Positions 1 to 9,572 of a stretch of DNA of 32,188 nt are shown piece after piece. Within the stretch, counting starts at the first letter, position 1. Every line of letters starts with the position of its first letter. The translations under genes were made by a program, and so were the position numbers. The DNA comes from Stentor coeruleus (lineage: Eukaryota > Ciliophora > Heterotrichea > Heterotrichida > Stentoridae): assembly GCA_001970955.1 (NCBI GenBank), contig MPUH01000844.1, forward strand, positions 1-32,188, in the 5' to 3' direction. The notes under the pieces were generated by a model that saw only the letters and a list, made by a program, of their open reading frames with translations, did not search any database and had not been told where the DNA came from.

Positions 1-56
1 CACCCTAACACCCTAACACCCTAACACCCTAACACCCTAACACCCTAACACCCTAA
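1..56. repeat. Telomere repeat array (chromosome end)
   Basis: Seven uninterrupted copies of CACCCTAA, a permutation of CCCTAACA, begin at base 1 and stop at 56, where ordinary AT-rich sequence starts. The C-rich strand reads into the window, as expected for the left end of a linear chromosome. CCCTAACA is the telomere unit known from the heterotrichs Stentor and Blepharisma, which is the main clue to the organism. The array is probably only the part captured in the assembly. Confidence 0.97.
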
Positions 57-202
57 GCATAAAAAAAAATAGGCATATTATAATGTCACACTCTACACCT
101 AGCTAAAATTTCAGCACCATCACTACTTCTCAAATTTAAAAACCCAAAAAATATTTTCCTATCATATTAGCTTATCTTAATAGATTGCTGTTAAGCTCGT
201 GA

Positions 203-1036
203 AGAAGAACTAAAAAAAAGTTAAAACTAGCAAAATCATCAGAAAGAATAAAACTAGAAAATCTTAAATTCAAAGAAGGAATACTCAGAACATCAGAAAG
301 TGCACCCTCAGGCTCATCCACTATCTCTTCAACTTATATCAAAAATCACTTAAAAAAATACTTAGATTTCTGTAAAAAGAAAACCATTACAATCAATTAG
401 TGAGCCTAATATCCGATAATATAGAACTCGAAAACCCTTATATTTAATGGAGATAAACCTAAGACAATTACTTCATTATCTTTAGTTTATTTATGCTAAT
501 TGTATCAAAAAGATCAAGAAAGTATAGCAAAAGCAATAGAGCCTTCACTATACAAATTGATGGAGCTTTTAACAAATGGAAGCGAAGAGGTTAATGCTTT
601 TATACTGTATTTTAGACTTTATAAGTGAAGAATCTGTGGCAAATTTGATTGAACTTGTGGTTTTCTCAGTACTCATGCGATAAATCATGTGTTCTAAAGA
701 GGAACTAAGACATTTAACATCTAGTATTTGTTATAAAATATACAGAAATCGCCCTTATGCACAAAGTCTGTTTTTTGATATGAAAAGTGGAAGGTAACTA
801 GTCGAACAAATCTCATGGAGTTCAGAAAACGATACTGTCCTTCATATTTATTAGATTATCTAGGTGAACTTTTATAAAATAAAAATGACTATGTAATGCA
901 AGAATACATAATCAAAACCAACGAAGAAAGAGCTTTAGACTCTATCAAAAATATAAACAATTCTAATAAATTAGTTGAAACTCTAGTCACTATAAACTAT
1001 CTTATTGACCTTTTAGCTTCAAATGAGACCAAATAA
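203..1036 (+). pseudogene. Decayed subtelomeric gene, helical protein, family unknown
   Basis: No intact reading frame exists, but coding-like stretches follow each other on the + strand. Codons from 203 to 397 are open (65 codons, rich in K, E, S and L). The same frame is coding-like again from about 425 to 628, with one TAA at 497. The frame then shifts for about 612-850, with TAA at 681 and 795, and shifts back for about 848-1036, with TAA at 875 and a final TAA at 1034-1036. A short garbled stretch near 395-425 holds further stops. I tested the breaks for 15-16 base GT...AG introns and found none that repairs them convincingly; a 15-base candidate at 190-204 lacks the branch-like CTA. The implied protein is helical and might be an ARM/HEAT-like repeat protein, but I do not recognise it. 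Low-quality sequence near the contig end could explain a frameshift, but not all the stops. Confidence 0.5.
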
Positions 1037-1171
1037 TAATTTTCCATATAAAAATAAAATAGTCATTTTCACATATATACTTAATATTTTAGCATATAAA
1101 CTTAATAAATGGGGTAAATGATATTATAACTATATCTGGCCATTATAGAAATGTTAAAAGATCTAATATAA

Positions 1172-4100
1172 ATGGATAATTGTAGCGTACCAGGCTGCAG
1201 GGCTAGGATTACTGTAACATGTAAAGGTAGTCACTTGCCAACAACTTTTTGTAATGAGCACTTTACTATACATCAAAATGAGCCTGGGGTTCATGAAATT
1301 GTAGAAAGTAGACAAGTTGAGATTAGCACGAAATCTAATGTTTACAAGATCGAAGATATTCAAGGGAACCAAAATCAGGCTTATTTTGTATTCCACTTTC
1401 AATTAGCTGGCTTTTTTCTCGCTTTGAATACCGTCGACATCCACTTGCCTGGGGATTACAAAACTACAATGGATAAAATAACCCAAATGTTTACTGTTGA
1501 TGTCTGCTCATTAGAAACAGGCAAATCTGAAAACCTTGAGTTAAAAATTAAGAACTATATTGAAGCTTTAAGGAAAATTATTTACAATATTGAACTTAAT
1601 GAAAATAATTTACGTGAGATTATCACTGGAGCTTATAATTCTTTACATTCCAGAATAGAGTCTTTTTTATCATCAGGTCTGATTGATCTGCTTAATGAAG
1701 CTGAAAGGTCTCACAATATGCCCAAGTCAGCGAGAAAAAGATTTATAATTTCTCTTGATCTTGATACAGAAAAACAACGATTTATACAAAAATACTTCGC
1801 AGAAAGCGACTTGAACATCGAAGAAATGATAGAAGAATTTTACAACTCGTTTTCTTATTTTATGAAAGATGCAGATAAGTTTTTTTCAAGCAGATTCAGA
1901 GACTTTGAAAAAAAATTCAAACAAGAAAAGAACAATATCACTGAGGAAACGAAAAAGTTTTTACAAGAACGTCTAAGCTCATTCTACGACCTAGAAACTT
2001 TTATGCGTGTCGGACTTTTTACTTTAAGGCTTACAAGTTCTGGGCCGAAAATTGAAATAATAAAAAATTGGGTTATGATTATCAGTTTAATACTCCAGAA
2101 AGCAACATGCACATTAACAGGAATTGTTGAAATTTCAGATGATGAAATTTTAATATGTATATCCGTAGGCAATGAATCATTTATTATATATTATTCCCCA
2201 ACTTCATCATCAATCGCTTTAGCTTTTTCTTGTGTCAATTTCATAATTGCTTCAGGGTCAACTCCAGATACTATTCTAATCGCTCAAAACTACCCCAAAT
2301 CAATCGACCTTTACAAATTGAAATCAGGTAAACTTGAACATTCAAAAAGATACAATTTTAATCTTGAATCAAATGAACAAATCATAGGAATTGCTTATAT
2401 AAAATCTATGGAAAAAGCAGTGTTTATTTGTGATAATAATACACTTAATTCAAAAGTTCTTAGTCTTGAGCACAGAGTTAATATTGCATTGAAGAATAAT
2501 ACTGAAAAATTGCTTTGTTTAGAATATTATAAAGAGAGAAAAATGATTTGTCTTAAAACTCCTAAGCATATCAGATTATATTCTGAGCATTTACAGGCTA
2601 TAAATGTTATTGAAATACCTGGTTCAACATTTGCATGTATTAATAATGAGAATAAAGAAGGATATTTTTTGATACTTGGAGGTGAAAACCTTATAGAATT
2701 GAGAGTTGACTTTGGTTATGATTCTACGGCTAAAGTGAATGCGAATTTAAAGAGCGTTTTTGATGACTTTGAAGAGTGTAAATTTAGTAGGAGTCATGAT
2801 TTTTCTATGGTCCCTTCACAAAGAAATAAGTATCTAGGGAATATTTACTTTAAATTTGGAGTCCCTGATTTTCAACAGGATTTAAGAAATATGCTTATTA
2901 ACCCTTCACAAGAATTAAGACCTGACTGTATTAAACTTGTACCTCAAATTAATAAGGCATCAAATGTTATCCCTTCACCTTTTGCACCTTCTAATATGAT
3001 TGGTAGGAGTGGGATAAGTTCTTCACAAATTATAAGTCCACCCTTGCCTCCTAGTTTTAATATAGGCAGCTCACAGTTATTACCACCAAATTATAATAGA
3101 CCTATTTTACCTACTGAAAACTCTAAATTACAACCTCCGAACATTGGACTAATTCCACTACCACCAACTTCAGCCATTTCATCATTAAATTCAAAACTAG
3201 GTTCAAGTAATCAGTTTTCAGGTCCTCTAGGCCCACCAGTCCCAAGCAATCAATTTTCAGGTCCTCCAGGCCCACCAGTCCCAAGCAATCAATTTTCAGG
3301 TCCTCCAGGCCCACCAGTGCCAAGCAATCAATTTTCAGGTCCTCCAGGCCCACCAGTGCCAAGCAATCAATTTTCAGGTCCTCCAGGTCCACCAGTGCCA
3401 AGCAATCAATTTTCAGGACCGCCAGGTCCACCACTCCCAAGCAATCCCTTAGTTCCTCCAAGCCCACCAGGTCCACCAATCCCAAGCGGTCAATTTTCAG
3501 GCCCCTCAATTCCAAGCAATCAATTTTCAGGTCCTAAACCAGGTCCTCCAGCATTGAATTTATCAAAACCATCAGACTCCAGCAACATCTCAGAGTCCCA
3601 AATTCCAGTAATACCAAGAATACCAAAATCCAACGTTGAAAACCCTCCAAAGCCAGGAGGTCTTCCAGGTTTTCCAATTCCAAATGCACTTCCTGGCAAT
3701 TTACCTTCTCCACCAATCCCAAATGCATTTCCTGGCAATTTACCTTCTCCACCAATCCCAAATGGAATTTCAAATAAGCTTATCGAATCTACGAATACAT
3801 CAAAATCACAACAAAATATTAAAAATCCTGATAAGGATGAAGATTTTGAAACTTCAGAAAAACCTTCAAATGAAAAGTTGATGCAATTGCCAGGTGATAA
3901 AAAACATGACGAAGATTCAGATGATAGTTCAAGCTCTGGGAATGATATTCATATTGATTTTAAAAAAGAGAAAAAAAATCAACAAAGTATTCTGAATAAA
4001 GCAAATATTTCTGGAGGGATACCAGAACTTCCTGTGCCAAACATTCAAAATTTGAAAAATGATAGTCCACAAAAAAATACTTCATCTAGAAGTTTTAATG

Positions 4101-5542
4101 AAATGCCTATCCCACAAGCAGGCTTACCAATTCCTAGTCCTCTAATCCAATCATTACACGGAGAATCAGTTCAATCTCCACAAATTCCAAGACCCCCAAT
4201 ACCATCAATGCCAGGAGAATTAAATAAATTCCCACCAATTCCTAGTCCTCCACAAGGAGAATCAGTTCAATCTCCACAAATTCCAAGACCCCCAATGCCT
4301 GGAGAGCCAAATAAATTCCCACCAATTCCTGGTCCTCCATCTCCATCAATGCCTAAAGTGCCAGGCCAATATTCATCAACCCCAAGTTCAATAATTCCAT
4401 CAATGCCAGGATTAGCTCAATATTCATCAATTCCAAACCCACAAATGTCAGAAGTTCATAACCCTGCAATGCCTAAAGGAGGAATCCCAGCCCCACCAAT
4501 TCCTGGAGGTTTATTCTCTGGTCCACCAATTCCAAAAATGCCTTCAGAGCCTTCTCTATCTATGACTGAATCAAAACTTCCTTCTCCACCACTTCCATTT
4601 ACTTCTGCAAACATAATCCCAGGTCCACCTGTTCCATCAATGCAATCAGGGCCATTACCAATTCCAAAAATCCCTTCAGGACCTTCTCTATCTATGACTG
4701 AATCAAAAATTCCTTCTCCACCACTTTCATTTGCTTCTGGAAACTTAATCCCAATTCCACCTATTCCATCAATGCAATCAGGGCCTTCTTCATCTATGAC
4801 TGAATCAAAACTTCCATCTCCACCACTTCCATTTGCTTCTGGAAACTTAATTCCAATTCCACCTATTCCATCAATGCAATCAGGACCAATGCCAATACCA
4901 CAATTCCCACCTTTACCTGGTGGTCCTTCCCCAAGCTTACCTTCACAACCAATCTTAGAACAGTCTTTACCAAGTCCACCAGTACCATTTAATTATGAAA
5001 ATCCTCTTTCTAATCAACCTACTCTATCAATGCCACCAATGCCATCTATGTCTGATACTAGCTCTAATGCTTTTCCAATAACTGAAATTATACCATCTTC
5101 TGAACATTTTACAAGCTCAAATAATAAAGATGATGATAAAACTGCAAAAAATGAAGATTTTGAAGAAAGCATAGATACGCATGGTATGAGTAATATACCT
5201 TTACCTCCTTTTTCAATTGAAAGATCTGAATATACAGGAATTCCTTTACCTGATAGTTTTCCTGTACCGAAAATTAAAGCTCCCACTCAAATTCCCCCTG
5301 CTCCCACTGCGCATATATCTGACTATACAGGAATTCCTTTACCAGATATGCGAACCCCTATGCAGATACCCCCTGTGCCAACTGGTATTAGCTTTGAAAG
5401 TTCTTTAACTGAAAATGAGAGCATGAACTTACCGGGTAGTTATGAAATCTCGGCTTCTAAAGAAGAAAAAAATAAAAGTTCTTCAAAAAGTGGATCTTCA
5501 AGCTCATCATCATCAAGCTCTAGTAGTGATAGTGATAATTAA
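1172..5542 (+). CDS. Large B-box-like zinc finger, coiled-coil and proline-rich repeat protein
   Basis: An uninterrupted 1456-residue frame starts at the first ATG after an in-frame stop and ends in TAA. Residues 4-41 hold a Cys/His cluster (C4, C9, C17, H21, C27, H30, H34, H41) with the spacing of a B-box-like zinc-binding module. Residues about 100-290 are charged and helical, probably a coiled coil. About 300-560 alternate short beta-like segments and could form a propeller-type domain; this is inferred from pattern only. From about 600 to 1400 the chain is very rich in Pro, Ser and Gly, with exact tandem repeats (separate entries). The C-terminus is a poly-Ser and acidic tail. TRIM-like proteins share the order B-box, coiled coil, beta domain, but no RING is visible. 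The proline-rich part could be a scaffold binding SH3, WW or profilin-like partners. No FH2 domain is present, so it is not a formin. Function unknown. Confidence 0.85.
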   Translation: MDNCSVPGCRARITVTCKGSHLPTTFCNEHFTIHQNEPGVHEIVESRQVEISTKSNVYKIEDIQGNQNQAYFVFHFQLAGFFLALNTVDIHLPGDYKTTMDKITQMFTVDVCSLETGKSENLELKIKNYIEALRKIIYNIELNENNLREIITGAYNSLHSRIESFLSSGLIDLLNEAERSHNMPKSARKRFIISLDLDTEKQRFIQKYFAESDLNIEEMIEEFYNSFSYFMKDADKFFSSRFRDFEKKFKQEKNNITEETKKFLQERLSSFYDLETFMRVGLFTLRLTSSGPKIEIIKNWVMIISLILQKATCTLTGIVEISDDEILICISVGNESFIIYYSPTSSSIALAFSCVNFIIASGSTPDTILIAQNYPKSIDLYKLKSGKLEHSKRYNFNLESNEQIIGIAYIKSMEKAVFICDNNTLNSKVLSLEHRVNIALKNNTEKLLCLEYYKERKMICLKTPKHIRLYSEHLQAINVIEIPGSTFACINNENKEGYFLILGGENLIELRVDFGYDSTAKVNANLKSVFDDFEECKFSRSHDFSMVPSQRNKYLGNIYFKFGVPDFQQDLRNMLINPSQELRPDCIKLVPQINKASNVIPSPFAPSNMIGRSGISSSQIISPPLPPSFNIGSSQLLPPNYNRPILPTENSKLQPPNIGLIPLPPTSAISSLNSKLGSSNQFSGPLGPPVPSNQFSGPPGPPVPSNQFSGPPGPPVPSNQFSGPPGPPVPSNQFSGPPGPPVPSNQFSGPPGPPLPSNPLVPPSPPGPPIPSGQFSGPSIPSNQFSGPKPGPPALNLSKPSDSSNISESQIPVIPRIPKSNVENPPKPGGLPGFPIPNALPGNLPSPPIPNAFPGNLPSPPIPNGISNKLIESTNTSKSQQNIKNPDKDEDFETSEKPSNEKLMQLPGDKKHDEDSDDSSSSGNDIHIDFKKEKKNQQSILNKANISGGIPELPVPNIQNLKNDSPQKNTSSRSFNEMPIPQAGLPIPSPLIQSLHGESVQSPQIPRPPIPSMPGELNKFPPIPSPPQGESVQSPQIPRPPMPGEPNKFPPIPGPPSPSMPKVPGQYSSTPSSIIPSMPGLAQYSSIPNPQMSEVHNPAMPKGGIPAPPIPGGLFSGPPIPKMPSEPSLSMTESKLPSPPLPFTSANIIPGPPVPSMQSGPLPIPKIPSGPSLSMTESKIPSPPLSFASGNLIPIPPIPSMQSGPSSSMTESKLPSPPLPFASGNLIPIPPIPSMQSGPMPIPQFPPLPGGPSPSLPSQPILEQSLPSPPVPFNYENPLSNQPTLSMPPMPSMSDTSSNAFPITEIIPSSEHFTSSNNKDDDKTAKNEDFEESIDTHGMSNIPLPPFSIERSEYTGIPLPDSFPVPKIKAPTQIPPAPTAHISDYTGIPLPDMRTPMQIPPVPTGISFESSLTENESMNLPGSYEISASKEEKNKSSSKSGSSSSSSSSSSSDSDN
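3206..3439 (+). repeat. Six tandem 39-base repeats (13 residues each) within the proline-rich gene
   Basis: Six consecutive in-frame units encode SNQFSGPPGPPVP or one-residue variants; the first has GPLGPP and the last ends in PPLP. The middle units are almost identical in DNA, which points to recent expansion by slippage or unequal exchange. Degenerate partial units follow up to about 3540. Confidence 0.95.
4160..4880 (+). repeat. Longer imperfect in-frame repeats in the proline-rich region
   Basis: Two repeat families are visible. A unit starting GESVQSPQIPRPP begins at 4160 and again at 4256, a period of 96 bases or 32 residues. A unit starting SMTESK(L/I)PSPPL begins at 4559, 4691 and 4793, with spacings of 132 and 102 bases, and shares the downstream element PSMQSGP. 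All spacings are multiples of three, so copy-number change keeps the frame. Confidence 0.85.
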
Positions 5543-5652
5543 TTATTCACTGATAAAACCTTTATCTCAACCTAATCATTTTATTTTATAATTATCACAA
5601 ACTAATAACACAGTTTCCCACAAATAAATACACAAATTATAATAACCTTAAT

Positions 5653-6804
5653 TTACTCTAACAAAAACTCTCTAAGCCTCAAAATTTTTTTCGACAACTC
5701 CGAGTTTTGTTCCACAAACGCCCTACATTTACTACAATAATTCTCATTCACAGGATTTTTTCCAAACTTTTCTTGTCTAGTTTTTAAATCATTATAATTT
5801 TCCAATAAATCATTATATCTTTTATTCAAAGAAATTATATAACTAGAATCAGAATCTTTATCACCACCTATCTTCATACCAGCTTCATATTTTGCTTGAA
5901 TTTCCATAATTTTCTGCTTTAAACTATTGTTTTCTTTCCTTAAATTCTGTAAATCCTGTATATAATTATTGATTTTTCTCTCATATTCATTAGATTTTTC
6001 TTGTAGTAAACTTTTATATTTCTCTTCCTGATCATCATTTTTTTCTAAATAACTTGGTAAATTAAATGATTTTGACTCAAACGAACGTGAATTTTCTTTA
6101 TATTTAATTCTATGTAAAAACTGTTCTTGTATAAACTCATATTCTTGCTGTTTTTCTTTTATCGCTTCTTTAATCCTTTGTGTATATTCCATTTCACACT
6201 CATTTCTTATTTTTTCCGCCTCTTGTTCTAATCTTTCATTAAGTTTCAGATTAAAACTTTCTTCGCATTCATTAAGTTTCAGGTTAAAACTTTCTTCGCA
6301 TTCATTAAGTTTCTCTATATAAAACTTGGTTATAGTTTCAATTTCAGTATTTTTTTCAGTTTCTATTGATTCTTTAATTTTTTTCATCTCAAATTCATGT
6401 TCTTTTGTTATAATGTTAAGTTTTTGTTGTAAAGCAAATATTTCTGCTTTTAAGCACTTGATTTCACTTTCTTTAGAAGAATAATCTGGGTTTCTTACTA
6501 TGAAATCTAATTTAGTGCTGCTTATGTCTTGAGAAATTTTTGTGTTGTTTTTACTATCATCGCATACTAAAGAATATGATTTGCCGTGAATTTTCTTTTT
6601 AGTTTTGGTTTTGGTGTTGCTTGAACAAATGGAATTATCTCTGATACTTGGAGGGCTTCTTGATGTTCTTTTGATTTCAAGGAATTTTAGTTTGCTTTCG
6701 TACTATATGGCTTGTACCTGTTTTATTGCTGTTTTGAGCTCGCCTATTGAAGTCCGCCTTGAAGATTTGGCTGAATTGATACTTTTAAAATTCTTATTAG
6801 ACAT
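5653..6804 (-). CDS. Coiled-coil protein with one 15-base intron
   Basis: The minus-strand ATG at 6804 opens a frame that meets a TAG after 34 codons. That TAG is the end of a 15-base GT...AG element at 6703-6717. Removing it joins the frame to the long downstream open reading frame and gives 378 residues ending in TAA. A start at the internal Met at 6387 would discard 134 residues of good coding sequence. The N-terminal third is Ser/Lys-rich and basic. From about residue 120 to the end it is Glu/Lys/Gln-rich with heptad character, typical of a long coiled coil, and includes an 11-residue tandem repeat (NECEESFNLKL). A CxxC near the C-terminus (NYCSKCRAF) with no partner pair is the only other motif. 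I recognise no family; a structural cytoskeletal or basal-body role is only an inference. It converges with the proline-rich gene, leaving about 110 bases between the stops. Confidence 0.8.
6241..6312 (-). repeat. 33-base in-frame tandem repeat in the coiled-coil gene
   Basis: Two near-identical copies plus a partial third (the aagttt element at 6241, 6274 and 6307) encode 11-residue units. The copies differ at one base, so the duplication is recent. Eleven residues is the hendecad spacing tolerated by coiled coils, so the helix register can be kept. Confidence 0.85.
6703..6717 (-). other. 15-base intron
   Basis: On the coding strand this reads GTACAAGCCATATAG. It has GT and AG ends, carries the only in-frame stop of the gene, and has C8-C9-A10, close to the C8-T9-A10 of the two introns in the gene at 10472. 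Its length is a multiple of three, so the frame is unchanged by removal. Introns of 15-16 bases are characteristic of Stentor and Blepharisma. Confidence 0.8.
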
Positions 6805-7820
6805 TTTTACACAAAAGTTTGCTGGTGAAAAAGAAAGATTGGTGTTGTGGGGAAATAATTATTTGAGATATTGAGTTTTATAGTTTATAGAATATTAAAT
6901 ATATTCAAACATTAATTTAGCCTAATTTTAAAACCAACTCTATATGTATATTAAAAGTCAATCACATTCTAAATCTTATTAATTAAACTGTTTTAACAAT
7001 TTTGCATATCCCACTCTGTAATACTATAAATTTCTTCTCGATTAACAAAGTTAATTATTTCTTCATCCAAACTTGAATAAACACTTAGTATTTATGTTAT
7101 TCAGACCTCAAAAACAGATATATGATTCTAATTACGCAATCTAATAATCTGTAACTAAAAATATAAAGTCCTATATTAAATCTAATCTTTATTATTATTA
7201 ACCATCATAAAAACTCTAGATATTCTTCAGATATATACAAAACATTTCTATAAAATTCAAAGTTTAGCCATAATATTCATACAATAAGCATCTTATATTC
7301 CTCACCAAAAGCTCTTTTTTTAAAAGAACTGCTAAAAAGAACTGCTAAAAAGGAGAAAAAATCATAAAAGTACCTGAAAAATTTAAGAGTCAAATTATTT
7401 TATATGAAGCTTTTGTTTGTCTTAGGATATAAAAGAGTTCTAAAATAAGATTATTTCTCCAAAAAATATCTTTGGTTTTTAGTTAGCCTTAGGTTATAGA
7501 TTTAAAAGTTAGAAGAAAAAGTTATGTTGTAACTGATGACTAGTAATATGTTTTTTGATTTGTGTTATATTTGCAAAACATAAAAATGTTGTTGATTTCT
7601 GAATAAAATATTTCTCAAGCATATATTCAACAACTTTTTATGGAAGCCAGGATATCTTTTATCTCAATAATAAACATAATTTTTTTATAAATCAAACCCT
7701 AAATAGCTTTTCCTTCACCAATCTGCTCTGCTCATAAAATTTCACATCACCCACTGAAGTAAACTATTCATACATAAAATCCGGGATAATTCATATGAAA
7801 GCTAACTGTAATTTAAATAA
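6805..7820. other. Intergenic, about 1 kb, no convincing gene
   Basis: AT-rich sequence between divergent genes. A 13-base direct repeat (aaaaagaactgct) is present twice in tandem near 7322-7347. Short coding-like fragments occur, for example about 20 codons on the minus strand near 7015-7085, but stop density matches random expectation for this composition. The last 120 bases before the ATG at 7821 are C-rich and G-poor, as in front of several other + strand genes here. Confidence 0.5.
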
Positions 7821-8726
7821 ATGTCTAAGTCTCTCGAGCGAAAAATCATCGATATCTGTGTCTTCCTACACACTGAACTGTCCTCAATGCAAAGTAACCT
7901 TGATGACTCCATATTAAACCTTAATGAAATACTAAGACTCGAAGTGAACCAAGCCCTCGAATTAATCACTGAAAGCATAAAAGACTTACTAAAAATCAAA
8001 AGAAACTTCATGATGATCGATGAATATAAAAACTACAAAGCTCACGAACAATACCAAAAAGCCTTACAAAAACTAGAAGGCGAAGTTCGACACCATATAA
8101 AAATCGAGCAGCAAATGAAATTACATATCGACTCTACACAAGCCAAACTTGAAGAACTAGAAAAAAACAAAGAAGATTTGCATATAAACAACCTAGTCGA
8201 TGCATTAAAAAAAGAGAATTTTCGTCTAACTGAAAAAGTCAAAAACCTTGAAAAACAAGCTGATAATAATGATGATAAAATCAGATACATCAAAGAACTA
8301 AACATGCTTAAAGGAATTGCCCAAAAAGACTCACAGAAAAATGCTGAGTTAGAAAAAACTAACAGAAAACTTGAAATGGAAGTGAGTTATTTACAAAGAA
8401 AATTAGATATCTTGAACCGCGAGCTTACTAATGAAAAAACAGGATATAAAGAAAATAAACCAGATTTTCATGGGAAGAAAATACATTATGAAGAACTTCA
8501 AGATGAGAATAGAACACCACCCCAACTTACTGAAAGGTGTAGGAATATGTCAAAAGGTGATTTGAAAAAGTCAGGGTCAAAATCCCCGATATCAGGAAGA
8601 GTAGATTTGAAAAGGACTGAGAGTCAATTTTTGAGTTCAACTCGTGGAGTTAAAAAATCTTCTGGTATACCTGATAAACCACGGAAACATAGTCATGTTG
8701 GGGCTAACTATAATAAAGTAAGCTAA
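7821..8726 (+). CDS. Coiled-coil protein, 301 residues
   Basis: The frame starts at the first ATG after the C-rich 5' flank and ends in TAA. The first 60 residues are helical with few charges. Residues about 60-215 are a strong coiled coil rich in Lys, Glu, Leu and Gln. The last 85 residues are basic, Ser/Pro-rich and probably disordered, with several SP and RxxS-type sites that could be phosphorylated. No enzymatic motif, signal peptide or membrane segment is visible. The architecture (helical head, long coil, basic tail) resembles many ciliate cytoskeletal or basal-body proteins, but I cannot place it in a named family. It lies divergently from the coiled-coil gene at 5653-6804 with about 1 kb between the starts. 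Similarity between the two is only of a general coiled-coil kind. Confidence 0.8.
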   Translation: MSKSLERKIIDICVFLHTELSSMQSNLDDSILNLNEILRLEVNQALELITESIKDLLKIKRNFMMIDEYKNYKAHEQYQKALQKLEGEVRHHIKIEQQMKLHIDSTQAKLEELEKNKEDLHINNLVDALKKENFRLTEKVKNLEKQADNNDDKIRYIKELNMLKGIAQKDSQKNAELEKTNRKLEMEVSYLQRKLDILNRELTNEKTGYKENKPDFHGKKIHYEELQDENRTPPQLTERCRNMSKGDLKKSGSKSPISGRVDLKRTESQFLSSTRGVKKSSGIPDKPRKHSHVGANYNKVS

Positions 8727-9152
8727 AGTGAGTTTATAAATATGAAAGATAGAAAGATTTTATTTTATTAATTGGAAATTTGATAGTGATATATTAGTAG
8801 ATAAGCTTTGTGGTGGATATGAATATTTGATATAGACAAAGTATATGGAATAATTGGGAACAGAGGTGCAGGCTAGATTTGGAGGAGCTTGGAGTTTCTG
8901 GAATTCAGAAGATTATTAATAGATGTTGGAATAAATACAAACTTAAAATTTAACTTTATAAATTGGTGAAAACATAAGATAAACTAATTTTTTAATATNA
9001 TAAATATAAAATGCTTCTAAAGATATTCTTTTCTAAGTTTTCTCCAAAGATAAAAGTTCGAAAAAGACGAAATGCTTTTTTTTATTTCTGGGCTTAATTT
9101 GATTCTTAAACTATTCCAAATATTCTTCTTTTCATTTTCTTAGCTTATATAA
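8727..9152. other. Intergenic, G-rich then AT-rich, contains one N
   Basis: The first 210 bases after the stop at 8726 are rich in G and poor in C on the + strand, as downstream of other + genes here. Base 8999 is an N, marking an uncertain join or unresolved base. No gene is visible. Confidence 0.5.
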
Positions 9153-9572
9153 ACCTATTCAAATCTTAATATGCTAATTTCATTGAACTTAAACCTTAAC
9201 AAATGGAGATATTTTTTGACTAAAACTTTAAAAGAAATAGCATACTTTAAAGAGCTGAATCTTAAAGAAAATGGAATAAAAAAAAGTTGCGAAAATACTG
9301 AATAGTATTTGCAGGGCAAACACAAAGATTTTGGTTTTAAACCTAAAATTCAATCCTGTATATGTAAAATATACTCAAATTATCAATCAGATATTACAAT
9401 AAAAAACATGAAAAATGTCAATTGTAATGTGCCAGCATTGAAAAATAAGATAGAATATTTGAAGAAAGAAAAAATTCAAAACAATATAATTTATAAAATG
9501 ATAGAGAAAAAAAGAGTAAAAAGTAAATATTAGAGATTTGAAGAGATGAGTGAGAAGCTTAAAGAGGAATAA
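9153..9572 (+). pseudogene. Decayed 3' part of an LRR/coiled-coil gene, related to the intact gene at 10472-12718
   Basis: One reading frame runs for 140 codons from 9153 to the TAA at 9570-9572, interrupted by TAG at 9303 and TAG at 9531 and lacking an ATG-started beginning. It aligns by eye with the end of the LRR region and the start of the coiled coil of the intact gene downstream: SLNLNLNK against SLNLSFNK, ELNLKENGIK against ELNLKDNSIK, and PALKNKIEYLKK against PVLKRKVGWLKK, in the same order and with similar spacing. Neither stop lies in a 15-base GT...AG element. It is therefore best read as a truncated, inactivated paralogue left by a local duplication. The 5' LRR portion is missing or too diverged to see. 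A 74-residue reading frame starting at a TTG (9309) inside it is not a separate gene. Confidence 0.7.

Noticed and set aside
190..204. Candidate 15-base intron GTTAAGCTCGTGAAG in the subtelomeric pseudogene
   Set aside because: It joins two open stretches but lacks the CTA at positions 8-10 seen in the other introns, and the gene is broken further on anyway.
3123..3773. Opposite-strand frames of up to 130 codons across the proline-rich repeats
   Set aside because: They are shadows: the repeats keep antisense frames open, and the sense frame is continuous and much longer.
6605..6874. 89-codon + strand frame
   Set aside because: It lies antisense to the first exons of the intron-containing coiled-coil gene and starts from a non-ATG codon.
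7015..7085. Minus-strand coding-like fragment of about 25 codons
   Set aside because: Too short, no start codon and no linking intron found.
7370..7690. A + strand frame that looks protein-like if TAA/TAG are read as Gln
   Set aside because: It has about seven stops per hundred codons, which is what random sequence of this composition gives, and no recognisable motif.
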